Under the pieces are notes generated by a model that worked only from the letters and a program-made list of their open reading frames with translations, had not been told where the DNA came from and searched no databases. 19,394 bases of DNA, taken from the NCBI GenBank assembly GCA_029983555.1, contig JASBZH010000025.1:1-19394 (forward strand), in the 5' to 3' direction. The DNA comes from Peptoniphilus sp. (lineage in GTDB: Bacteria > Bacillota > Clostridia > Tissierellales > Peptoniphilaceae). Below are positions 1 to 6,214 of this stretch, piece after piece (the first letter of the stretch is position 1; the number at the start of each line of letters is the position of its first letter). The position numbers and the translations under genes were made by a program.

Positions 1-11
1 AGGAGGTAAAA

Positions 12-1424
12 ATGACTGACAAAGCTAATAAAAGCTCAAAGAAGAAAATTAAATTTGACGCTTTTGTAATAATATTTTTGGTAGTAATATTTTGCTACTT
101 TTTGACACTTATAATTCCTTCGGGGGAATTTGTAAGAAAAGAAGTTAATGGTGTAATAACTGTAATTCCTGATTCTTTCCATAGAACTGAGAAAGTATTT
201 TTGGGACCTCAAGCTATTTTTCAATCTATACCAGAAGGTTTAACTGCATCATCATCTATGATGTTTGTTGTAATGATGGTGGCAGGATGTATTGAGATTT
301 ATAAAAGATCAGGCGCTATTAACAAACTTGTTACAGCACTTTTATCTAAGTCAGATAAATTTGGAAGTGAAAGAATTCTATCATTAATTATGTTAATGTT
401 TGGTTGCCTTGGTGGATTTTTGGGATGGAATGAACAGATAGTTCCATTTATTCCTATAATTATTTCACTGTGCCTTGCGATGGGTTATGATGTCATGACT
501 GCAATTGCAGCATCAGCCATGGTCGATATGATTTCTTTTTCTGTATCTCCATCTAGCGTTTATACTGTAGGAATTTCGCACGAGGTCGCACAACTGCCTA
601 TGTTTTCAGGGTTTGGATTTAGACTAATTCTTCTCATTATATTTAATATTATTATGCAAGTTTATGTCTTGCGATATGCAAGGATGGTAAAAAAAGAAAA
701 GGAAAAGTCTTTAATGGCAGGTATTGATGATTCGTCATTTAGAATAGATTTTTCTAAAGAATTAAATGAAGATATGACTGGACGTCAAAAATTTTCACTT
801 TTAGTTTTTTTAGGAACTTTTATAGTTGCAATTATTGGGGTTTCATCAAAAGGATGGTCAATGAATGATTTAGGAGCTTCATTCTTTTTTGCAGGAGTTA
901 TGGGCGGCATTATAAATGGAATGAATATAAATGAAACTATTGATGGATTTATTTCGGGTGCTAAAGATGGCCTTGCTCCAGCACTCGTAATAGGACTAGC
1001 AAGAGCTATACAGTGGATGTTGACAACAGGAGCAGTAATTGACCCAATAATAAATGCAGTTTCAATTCCGCTTAAACATTTGGGCACTATTTCTACACCA
1101 ATTGCAGTAACTGGTGTAATTGCACTTTTCAATGGACTAATTACATCTGGATCAGCTAAGGCGACAGCACTTATGCCAATTTTAATTCCATTGGCAGATC
1201 TTGTGGGAATGAATAGACAAATAATGGTTCTTGCATTCCAACTTGGCGATGGACTTACAAACTCACTTTGGTTTACATCAGGAACTTTACTTATGTTTTT
1301 AACTATAGCTAAAATACCGCTAAAGAGGTGGTATAAGTTTATATGGAAATTAATGGTATTTTTATTTGGAGTTTCAATTCTAGCCTTAATTGTTGCAGTT
1401 AAGATAAATTATGGACCATTTTAA
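12..1424 (+). CDS. YfcC/DcuC-family membrane carrier (putative amino acid/peptide or dicarboxylate transporter)
   Basis: A 470-residue polytopic membrane protein, the usual length for the YfcC branch of the C4-dicarboxylate anaerobic carrier (DcuC) superfamily. A short Lys-rich cytoplasmic N-terminus (residues 1-14) leads into the first hydrophobic span at about 16-36. Further spans follow at roughly 82-97, 121-137, 143-160, 203-220, 260-278, 288-302 and on to 446-464. Polar motifs inside membrane regions, such as GWNEQ (138-142), SGSAKAT (379-385) and GDGLTNS (422-428), match the family's paired substrate-binding regions. The start is fixed by AGGAGG at the extreme left edge, five bases before the ATG. 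The promoter lies outside the window. The next gene, an M20 amidohydrolase, starts 14 bases downstream with its own SD, so the two are almost certainly co-transcribed. The likely job is uptake or exchange of the compound that the hydrolase cleaves. The substrate is unknown: family names vary between basic amino acids, dicarboxylates and p-aminobenzoyl-glutamate-like compounds. Confidence 0.85.
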   Translation: MTDKANKSSKKKIKFDAFVIIFLVVIFCYFLTLIIPSGEFVRKEVNGVITVIPDSFHRTEKVFLGPQAIFQSIPEGLTASSSMMFVVMMVAGCIEIYKRSGAINKLVTALLSKSDKFGSERILSLIMLMFGCLGGFLGWNEQIVPFIPIIISLCLAMGYDVMTAIAASAMVDMISFSVSPSSVYTVGISHEVAQLPMFSGFGFRLILLIIFNIIMQVYVLRYARMVKKEKEKSLMAGIDDSSFRIDFSKELNEDMTGRQKFSLLVFLGTFIVAIIGVSSKGWSMNDLGASFFFAGVMGGIINGMNINETIDGFISGAKDGLAPALVIGLARAIQWMLTTGAVIDPIINAVSIPLKHLGTISTPIAVTGVIALFNGLITSGSAKATALMPILIPLADLVGMNRQIMVLAFQLGDGLTNSLWFTSGTLLMFLTIAKIPLKRWYKFIWKLMVFLFGVSILALIVAVKINYGPF

Positions 1425-1438
1425 AAGGAGAGATATTA

Positions 1439-2602
1439 ATGGAAAACTTAAAGAAAAAATTAGATAATATTGAAGATTACATGATAAAAATGCGCAGATA
1501 TTTTCATCAAAATCCTGAGCTTTCGTGGAAAGAAGTAGATACTTCAAAGAAAATAAGAGAAGAACTAGACGATATGAAAATAGAATATAAAATTATCAAA
1601 GAAACAGGGGTAATTGGACATATCAAAGGAAAACTTACAGGTAAAAGATTGGGAATAAGAGCTGATATTGACGCTCTACCAGTTAGTGAAAAAACAGGAT
1701 TACCATTTTGTTCAAAAAATGATGGCGTTATGCATGCTTGTGGTCACGATGCTCACATAGCAATTCTTCTAGGAACTGCAAAACTTTTAAATGAATTAAA
1801 AGATGAATTATGTGGCGAGGTATTTTTGATTTTTCAACCTGCTGAAGAATATATACAAGATTCAGGAGCTAAATATTTATCTCAAGTTGATGAAGTAAAA
1901 AATCTCGATAGAATTATTGGACTTCACATATGGGGAGATATAGAACTAGGCAAAGCATCTTTAAATGAAGGTCCGATAATGGCATCTGCCGATACATTTG
2001 ATATTTATATAAATGGTAAAAGTGGACATGGAGCGACACCACATCTTTCAGTTGACCCAATAATAGCAGGAGTACAATTGATAAACTCTCTTCAAACTAT
2101 AATTACGAGAGAGAATAATCCACTTGAACCTCAAGTAATAAGTGTAACTGCTTTTAACTCAGGAAATTCTAAAAATGTGATTCCTAAAACAGCTCACCTA
2201 GAAGGAACAACAAGAGCATTTAATAATAGTCTTAGAAACAGATATAAAGAAGAAATGCAAAGAGTAATAGATGGAGTAGAAAAAATTACAAGAGCCAAGA
2301 TAGAACTAGATTATCATGATGGAACTCCAGCGACAGTAAATGAGAAAGAAGCGACAATTCTTGGAAGAAAAGTTGCAAAAGAAGTATTTAAAGATGGATT
2401 CTTAGAAGATTATCCAATGCTTATGGGTGGAGAAGATTTTGCAAAGTATTTACTTGAAATACCAGGATGTTTTCTACTTTTAGGAGGAGCAGGAGAAAAG
2501 GGAAAAGTTTCGCAACATAGCGAAAAATTTGATATAGACGAGAGTGCTTTAAAACTCGGCGCAGAATATTTTGTAAAATATGCTACAGAATTTTTAAAAT
2601 AA
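1439..2602 (+). CDS. M20 family metallo-amidohydrolase (aminoacylase/hippurate hydrolase-like)
   Basis: A 387-residue zinc- or manganese-dependent amidohydrolase of peptidase family M20, subfamily D. The group includes hippurate hydrolases, IAA-amino-acid hydrolases and N-acetyl-diaminopimelate deacetylase. The metal ligands are all present: C101 and H103 in HACGHDAH, the E136/E137 pair in QPAEE (one ligand, one general base), H163 in GLH, and H360 in the C-terminal QHSEKFD. Residues 1 to about 185 and 295-387 form the catalytic domain. The insert between them, including GKSGHGATPH (193-202), is the dimerisation/lid domain. There is no signal peptide, so it acts in the cytosol. AAGGAG lies eight bases before the ATG and the gene follows the YfcC-type carrier by 14 bases. 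Import of an N-acyl amino acid or small peptide followed by its hydrolysis is the simplest joint role, by inference. The exact substrate cannot be read from sequence. It is not near dap genes, which weakens a diaminopimelate-pathway role. Confidence 0.92.
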   Translation: MENLKKKLDNIEDYMIKMRRYFHQNPELSWKEVDTSKKIREELDDMKIEYKIIKETGVIGHIKGKLTGKRLGIRADIDALPVSEKTGLPFCSKNDGVMHACGHDAHIAILLGTAKLLNELKDELCGEVFLIFQPAEEYIQDSGAKYLSQVDEVKNLDRIIGLHIWGDIELGKASLNEGPIMASADTFDIYINGKSGHGATPHLSVDPIIAGVQLINSLQTIITRENNPLEPQVISVTAFNSGNSKNVIPKTAHLEGTTRAFNNSLRNRYKEEMQRVIDGVEKITRAKIELDYHDGTPATVNEKEATILGRKVAKEVFKDGFLEDYPMLMGGEDFAKYLLEIPGCFLLLGGAGEKGKVSQHSEKFDIDESALKLGAEYFVKYATEFLK

Positions 2603-2621
2603 AACTTAAAAGATTAAATTG

Positions 2622-2680
2622 GCCATGGCAATCAATATATTTAAAAGAAGACTTATCTGATTAGCCATGGCTTATTTATT
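2622..2680 (+). terminator. Candidate terminator hairpin with repeated GCCATGGC arms
   Basis: GCCATGGC at 2622-2629 and again at 2664-2671 form the core of a longer inverted repeat. GCCATGGCAATCA (2622-2634) pairs with TGATT-A-GCCATGGC (2658-2671), giving 13 base pairs with one bulged A and a loop of about 23 nt. A T-rich stretch (TTATTTATT) follows on the + strand. It begins 20 bases after the amidohydrolase stop, between convergent genes, which suits a terminator. The broken U-tract and long loop make it a weak one, so another role is possible. Confidence 0.45.
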
Positions 2681-2748
2681 ACAAAAAATGAAACTTATAT
2701 TATTTAGAAATAGTTAAATTAAAACTTTGATATCTAAACTTTTCTATT

Positions 2749-2791
2749 ACATAAAAATACTCTTTCTACTATTGATATAGCAAAAAGAGTA
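2749..2791 (-). terminator. Rho-independent terminator of etfBA
   Basis: TACTCTTT at 2758-2765 pairs perfectly with AAAGAGTA at 2784-2791, an 8-bp stem around an 18-nt loop that contains a further small CTA/TAG pairing. Read on the - strand, the stem is followed at once by TTTTTATGT (2757-2749), the expected U-tract. It lies about 35 bases past the etfA stop, so it should end the etfB-etfA transcript. Confidence 0.75.
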
Positions 2792-2825
2792 AATATAATA
2801 ATTTTCAAATATTACTTATAATTAA

Positions 2826-3818
2826 TTATAAAGATTTAATTTTTTTAGTTAATGCTGGAATAAACTCAAACAAGTCAGCTACGATTCCGTAGTGGGCAGT
2901 TTTAAATATTGGCGCATCTGGGTCATTATTTATTGCAATGATTACTGCTGAGTCTTTCATTCCGTTTATGTGTTGAATTGCTCCAGATATTCCTATTGCG
3001 ATATACACATCTGGTTTTACTATTGCGCCTGTAACTCCAACTTGAATTTCTTTTTTACACCATCCAAGATCAACTACTGGTTTACTTGCTCCAACATCTG
3101 CTCCAATGGCATCTGCAAGTTCTTCTACTAAGTGCCAATTTTTAGCATCTTCAAGTCCCAAACCTCCAGATACGATAACTTTAGAGTTTAAAAGTGATTG
3201 AAGTACTGGATCTACATCAGATTCTTTAAAATCTAAAAATGTTGTCTTTACGTCTTTTTCTGTTAGGTTTGAGTCTTCTTTTATTATTTCATATTTATTG
3301 TCTTTTTCTCTAATTTTTCGAACAAAGGCTCCCTTTCCAACAGTTGCTATCATTCTATCTGATGATATTCTTACATCAGAAAGTAGTCTGCCGTCAAATG
3401 TAGGTCTTATAAATTTAATATCAGATTTGTCGTCTGTAAGTTTGATGTCGTGACAGTCAGCTACAAGGCCAGTTCCATTTTTAGCACAAATTCTACCAGC
3501 AAAATCACGTCCATTAGTTGTTGCAGGAATCATAATTAGTGCTGGGTCATATTTTTCTATTAAGTTTGATACCACTTTTGTGAAAGGTAGGGTAGTGTAG
3601 TGCTTTAGAAGTTTATCATTTACTTGTATTACTTTATTTGCGCCATATTCTCCGGCTTCTTTTGCGACAGAGTCATTTTCATATCCTATTGTTACAACAA
3701 CAAGTTCTTTTTCTAAAGCGACTGAAAGTTCTTTAGCTTTAGACATAATTTCTGTTGTTATATTTGTTAAATTGTCGCCATTTGATTCTGCTATTACCCA
3801 AATATTTCCGTTTTTCAT
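2826..3818 (-). CDS. etfA: Electron transfer flavoprotein, alpha subunit
   Basis: A 330-residue alpha subunit of the heterodimeric electron-transfer flavoprotein. It binds the redox-active FAD and passes electrons between an acyl-CoA-type dehydrogenase and another carrier. The N-terminal ETF domain spans about 5-185, with IPATTNGRDFAGR at 97-109. The C-terminal FAD domain spans about 205-325, with SGGLGLED (217-224), GISGAIQH (276-283) and APIF...YGIVADL (302-316). There is no extra N-terminal ferredoxin domain. Some flavin-pocket positions differ from well-studied ETFs: GASKPVVD has Lys246 where human ETF-alpha has Arg249, and QVGVTGAIV has Val262 and Ala265 where QVGQTGK is usual. Thr263 and His283 are kept. 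The AGGTG before the start overlaps the etfB stop, and only 8 bases separate the genes, so translation is likely coupled. No dehydrogenase gene lies in the window, so the physiological partner is unknown. Confidence 0.95.
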   Translation of the reverse strand: MKNGNIWVIAESNGDNLTNITTEIMSKAKELSVALEKELVVVTIGYENDSVAKEAGEYGANKVIQVNDKLLKHYTTLPFTKVVSNLIEKYDPALIMIPATTNGRDFAGRICAKNGTGLVADCHDIKLTDDKSDIKFIRPTFDGRLLSDVRISSDRMIATVGKGAFVRKIREKDNKYEIIKEDSNLTEKDVKTTFLDFKESDVDPVLQSLLNSKVIVSGGLGLEDAKNWHLVEELADAIGADVGASKPVVDLGWCKKEIQVGVTGAIVKPDVYIAIGISGAIQHINGMKDSAVIIAINNDPDAPIFKTAHYGIVADLFEFIPALTKKIKSL

Positions 3819-3826
3819 TTTATCAC

Positions 3827-4624
3827 CTATACCAATACATGCTCTTTTTTAAGAAGTTCAACTACAAAATCTACATTTTCTTCAAGAGATCCTTTGTCGA
3901 TTATTTGACCTGTTTCAGATTTTTCTTGAGCATAAACTTCTTTGACCCAAGTTCTTGAACCTTTTTGACCGATTTTTTCAGGATCTAAATCTATGTTATT
4001 TACATTTAAGTCATGAATTTCTATAGTATCTGCGAGTTCATTTCTTCCAAGGGCAAATTTTGAAGGTTTGCCGGTAGAGTCTTTAAGTGCAGTTACGACA
4101 AAAGGTGTGTTTAATTTAACCGTTTCTGTGCCGCCTCTTGATTCTCTATTGACTTCAAAATGACCATCTACATAGTCAATTTTACTTACATAAGTTACTT
4201 GATTCATTTCTAAAAACTCAGCAAGTTGTGGTCCAACTTGACCAGTATCTCCATCTAAAGTTTGATCTCCTGTAAATACTATGTCAAAATCGCCAATTGA
4301 TTTTGCAGCTTGAGATAGAGCATAAGAAGTTGCTAAAGTATCTGATCCAACAAATTCAAGCCCTTCAAGAAGATAAGCTTCGTCTGCACCCATTGCGATT
4401 GAGTCTCTTAAATCTTTTTCTGCACTTGGTGGTCCCATTGTTAATACAGAAATCTTTACATCTTCTTCTACTTGTTCTTTTATATTTAATGCGAATTTAA
4501 GTCCGCATAAATCAGATGGATTTATAACCATTTTTAGTCCATCCCTGATTAAATTGTTAGTTTCTGGATCTATTTCTGCGTGTGGTACGTCAGGAACAGT
4601 TTTAATACAAACTAAAATATTCAT
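3827..4624 (-). CDS. etfB: Electron transfer flavoprotein, beta subunit
   Basis: A 265-residue beta subunit, the usual length. It opens with MNILVCIKTVPDV, typical of EtfB. The nucleotide-binding loop DGDTGQVGP (124-132), preceded by FTGDQTL, holds AMP in non-bifurcating ETFs or a second FAD in bifurcating ones. Sequence alone does not settle which applies here. INPSD (34-38) corresponds to the NPxD motif near the same site. I chose the ATG at 4624 because GGAGG ends five bases upstream and the protein then starts at the conserved residue. An in-frame ATG four codons earlier has no SD. etfA follows after 8 bases on the same strand. Together they form a two-gene operon, probably read from a promoter at about 4670-4698 and ended at the hairpin near 2758-2791. 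Confidence 0.95.
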   Translation of the reverse strand: MNILVCIKTVPDVPHAEIDPETNNLIRDGLKMVINPSDLCGLKFALNIKEQVEEDVKISVLTMGPPSAEKDLRDSIAMGADEAYLLEGLEFVGSDTLATSYALSQAAKSIGDFDIVFTGDQTLDGDTGQVGPQLAEFLEMNQVTYVSKIDYVDGHFEVNRESRGGTETVKLNTPFVVTALKDSTGKPSKFALGRNELADTIEIHDLNVNNIDLDPEKIGQKGSRTWVKEVYAQEKSETGQIIDKGSLEENVDFVVELLKKEHVLV

Positions 4625-4669
4625 TATTTCCTCCAATATATAATAGTAAAATTTTCACATTTCACATAT

Positions 4670-4701
4670 AGTATACAGCAAAACACTTAACTCTTGAAGT
4701 G
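4670..4701 (-). promoter_or_regulatory. etfB: Candidate etfBA promoter with overlapping inverted repeat
   Basis: On the - strand, TTCAAG (4698-4693) and TATACT (4675-4670) are separated by 17 bases, a plausible sigma-A promoter with a weak -35. It would start transcription about 40 bases before the etfB ATG. The same stretch holds the 18-bp imperfect inverted repeat CACTTAACTCTTGAAGTG (4684-4701; outer five pairs perfect). This overlaps the -35 box and spacer, where a repressor operator would sit. I cannot assign the regulator. The site does not match the TTGTTAA...TTAACAA pattern of Rex. Confidence 0.4.
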
Positions 4702-4953
4702 CTTATATTAGTTTTTAACTATAAAAGGAAAATATTTTATAAAAATACTATAAAATTACAAAAAAAGCTTGAAATTATTCAAAAAGTATATATACTTAAA
4801 TAGTCCCAACATCGTATAGTATGTAAAAGTGTATTTTTGATATGATTTTAAAGAAATAAAATTATTTTTTATAAGTTATTTATATTCAATAATTGTTTAT
4901 AAAAATCTTTTGTAAAAATATTATTATTTTTTCAGAAAAAAAGTCAATTATCC
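4702..4953. other. AT-rich divergent intergenic region between etfB and the S10 promoter
   Basis: No gene is visible here. The stretch is very AT-rich and holds a perfect 14-bp palindrome AAGTATATATACTT (4784-4797), preceded by the TTGAA-ATTA-TTCAA inverted repeat (4769-4782). TTGAAA (4769-4774) and TATACT (4791-4796) with a 16-base spacer could be a second, weaker + strand promoter upstream of the ribosomal operon. Such AT-rich DNA just upstream of a strong promoter may also act as an UP element. None of these sites is proven by the sequence. Confidence 0.35.
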
Positions 4954-4982
4954 TTTACAAATGCTGAAAAATACTATATAAT
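4954..4982 (+). promoter_or_regulatory. Main promoter of the S10-spc-alpha operon
   Basis: TTTACA (4954-4959) and a perfect TATAAT (4977-4982) are separated by 17 bases, the optimal sigma-A spacing. A/T-rich DNA lies directly upstream. Transcription should start near 4987-4990, leaving a leader of about 200 nt before rpsJ. No comparably strong promoter was noticed further down the operon, so this is the likely main start for all 30 genes. Confidence 0.85.
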
Positions 4983-4988
4983 GTTTAG

Positions 4989-5190
4989 GCGTTTAAAAAG
5001 AGAGTTGCGATGAAGTCATAAGTTGCTTGAAGTTTTATTGAAAAAAGGAACTGCAAGGTAATTATGACAGAGAAGTCCAAGCGGGACTTGGGCGCTGGGT
5101 TATTTTTTCAAAGGCGCATTTTAAAACACTAGGGTGCGTGTATCAATAACCACTTTCGCAAGTAAGGCTTTAGCGAATAGGAGGTATAGT
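4989..5190 (+). promoter_or_regulatory. Structured 5' leader RNA of the S10 operon (candidate autoregulatory element)
   Basis: The roughly 200-nt untranslated leader is less AT-rich than its surroundings and folds well by eye. Helix 1: GTCATAA (5015-5021) with TTATGAC (5062-5068). This encloses CTTG/CAAG (5026-5029/5054-5057) and AGTT/AACT (5031-5034/5049-5052) around a loop. Helix 2 has two exclusive forms: AAGTCC/GGACTT (5073-5078/5084-5089), or GTCCAAG/CTTGGGC (5075-5081/5087-5093). Helix 3: GCGCAT/GTGCGT (5114-5119/5134-5139, end pairs G-U). Helix 4: TTCGC/GCGAA (5155-5159/5173-5177), two bases before the rpsJ SD. S10-operon leaders bind a ribosomal protein in other bacteria (L4 in E. coli), and leader motifs have been proposed upstream of clostridial S10 operons. 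Membership of a known motif could not be tested here. Confidence 0.6.
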
Positions 5191-5508
5191 ATGTCTAACA
5201 AAGGCAAACAAAAAATTAGAATTAAACTTAAAGCTTATGATCACGAATTACTTGATACTTCAGCAGCAAGAATTGTAGAGGCTGCAAAGAAGTCTGGAGC
5301 AGAAGTTTCTGGACCAATTCCTCTACCAACTCAAAAAGAAGTTATTACAATTCTTAGAGCTGTACACAAGTATAAAGATTCGAGAGAACAATTTGAGCAA
5401 AGAACACACAAGCGTTTAATTGATATCTTAAATCCATCACAAAAAACTGTTGATGCTTTAATGAAATTAAATTTACCTGCGGGTGTAGATATAGAAATTA
5501 AACTTTAA
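5191..5508 (+). CDS. rpsJ: 30S ribosomal protein S10 (NusE)
   Basis: A 105-residue S10 of the small-subunit head, which also serves as NusE in transcription antitermination and transcription-translation coupling. KIRIKLKAYDHELLD (8-22), SGPIPLPT (40-47) and the exposed loop SREQFEQRTHKRLIDI (64-79) are the family's conserved blocks. AGGAGG at 5179-5184 sits six bases before the ATG. The frame is open back to a GTG at 5134, but that region is the folded leader and the protein family starts here, so the short form is right. It is the first gene of the operon and has no long tail or extra domain. Confidence 0.98.
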   Translation: MSNKGKQKIRIKLKAYDHELLDTSAARIVEAAKKSGAEVSGPIPLPTQKEVITILRAVHKYKDSREQFEQRTHKRLIDILNPSQKTVDALMKLNLPAGVDIEIKL

Positions 5509-5523
5509 AACTTTGCTTTATAT

Positions 5524-5539
5524 GACTTATTTTTAAGTC
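5524..5539 (+). promoter_or_regulatory. Small stem-loop in the rpsJ-rplC gap
   Basis: GACTTA (5524-5529) pairs with TAAGTC (5534-5539) around a TTTT loop, in the 56-base gap that is the longest spacer inside the operon. No U-tract follows, so it is not an intrinsic terminator. It could be a pause, processing or stability element. The TATAAT at 5543-5548 just after it has no matching -35 box. Confidence 0.3.
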
Positions 5540-5564
5540 CGCTATAATTATTAGGAGGTGCAAC

Positions 5565-6197
5565 GTGAAATATTTAGTAGGTAAAAAAATTGGGATGACC
5601 CAAATTTTTGATGAAGAAGGTACTGTTACTCCTGTCTCAGTTATTGAAGTAGAACCAAACGTTGTTGTACAAAAGAAAACTATTGAAACAGATGGATATA
5701 ATGCTGTTCAAGTTGCAACAGGTGTGGTTAAGGCTAAAAAGCTTAATAAACCTGAAAAAGGACATTTCGATAAATCAGGTATTGAATACAGAGGACATGT
5801 ATCAGAATTTAGAACTGATGATGTGGATTCTTTTAATATTGGAGACGAAATAAAAGTTGATATCTTTGAAGTATCTGAACATGTAGATGTTGTTGGAACT
5901 TCTAAAGGTAAAGGAACACAAGGTGTTATCAGACGTCACAACTTTGGACGTGGTAGAGAGACACATGGTTCTAAGTTCCACAGAATGCCAGGTGGTATGG
6001 GAGCTGCTTCATATCCAGGAAGAGTTTGGAAAAACCACAGAATGGCTGGAAAAATGGGAAATGAAAGAGTAACTGTTCAAAATCTTGAAATAGTTAGAAT
6101 AGACGCAGACAAGAACTTAATTTTAGTTAAAGGTGCTATTCCTGGAAACAAGAAGAGCATGGTAAAAGTTAAGAGTTCTGTAAAAACGACTAAATAA
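5565..6197 (+). CDS. rplC: 50S ribosomal protein L3
   Basis: A 210-residue L3, one of the two proteins that start 23S rRNA assembly. The globular part runs 1-110 and 165-205. The loop reaching towards the peptidyl-transferase centre is clear: GTSKGKGTQG (111-120), HNFGRG (125-130), THGSKFHRMPGG (133-144) and MAGKMGNE (160-167). The Gln methylated by PrmB in E. coli (Gln150) is not at the equivalent place, where Ser149-Tyr150 precede PGRV. This is usual for Firmicutes. It starts with GTG, set by AGGAGG six bases upstream, and the protein begins MKYLVGKKIGMT as expected. Confidence 0.98.
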   Translation: MKYLVGKKIGMTQIFDEEGTVTPVSVIEVEPNVVVQKKTIETDGYNAVQVATGVVKAKKLNKPEKGHFDKSGIEYRGHVSEFRTDDVDSFNIGDEIKVDIFEVSEHVDVVGTSKGKGTQGVIRRHNFGRGRETHGSKFHRMPGGMGAASYPGRVWKNHRMAGKMGNERVTVQNLEIVRIDADKNLILVKGAIPGNKKSMVKVKSSVKTTK

Positions 6198-6214
6198 GGT
6201 TAGGAGGTAAAGAG

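Noticed and set aside
785..1132. A 115-codon antisense frame inside the carrier gene
   Set aside because: It is hydrophobic only because it mirrors a membrane protein, has no SD, and is fully overlapped by a well-supported gene.
4622..4636. A four-residue longer EtfB start
   Set aside because: The upstream ATG has no SD of its own and its codons include the SD of the conserved start.
4684..4701. Rex (redox sensor) operator upstream of etfB
   Set aside because: The inverted repeat does not match the TTGTTAA...TTAACAA pattern, so a Rex call would not be supported.
5134..5190. An in-frame GTG that would extend S10 by 19 residues
   Set aside because: It lies in the folded leader and has no good SD. 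The ATG at 5191 has AGGAGG six bases upstream and gives the family N-terminus.
5542..5548. TATAAT just before rplC as an internal promoter
   Set aside because: No -35-like hexamer is found at 16-18 bases upstream, and the genes are otherwise continuous.
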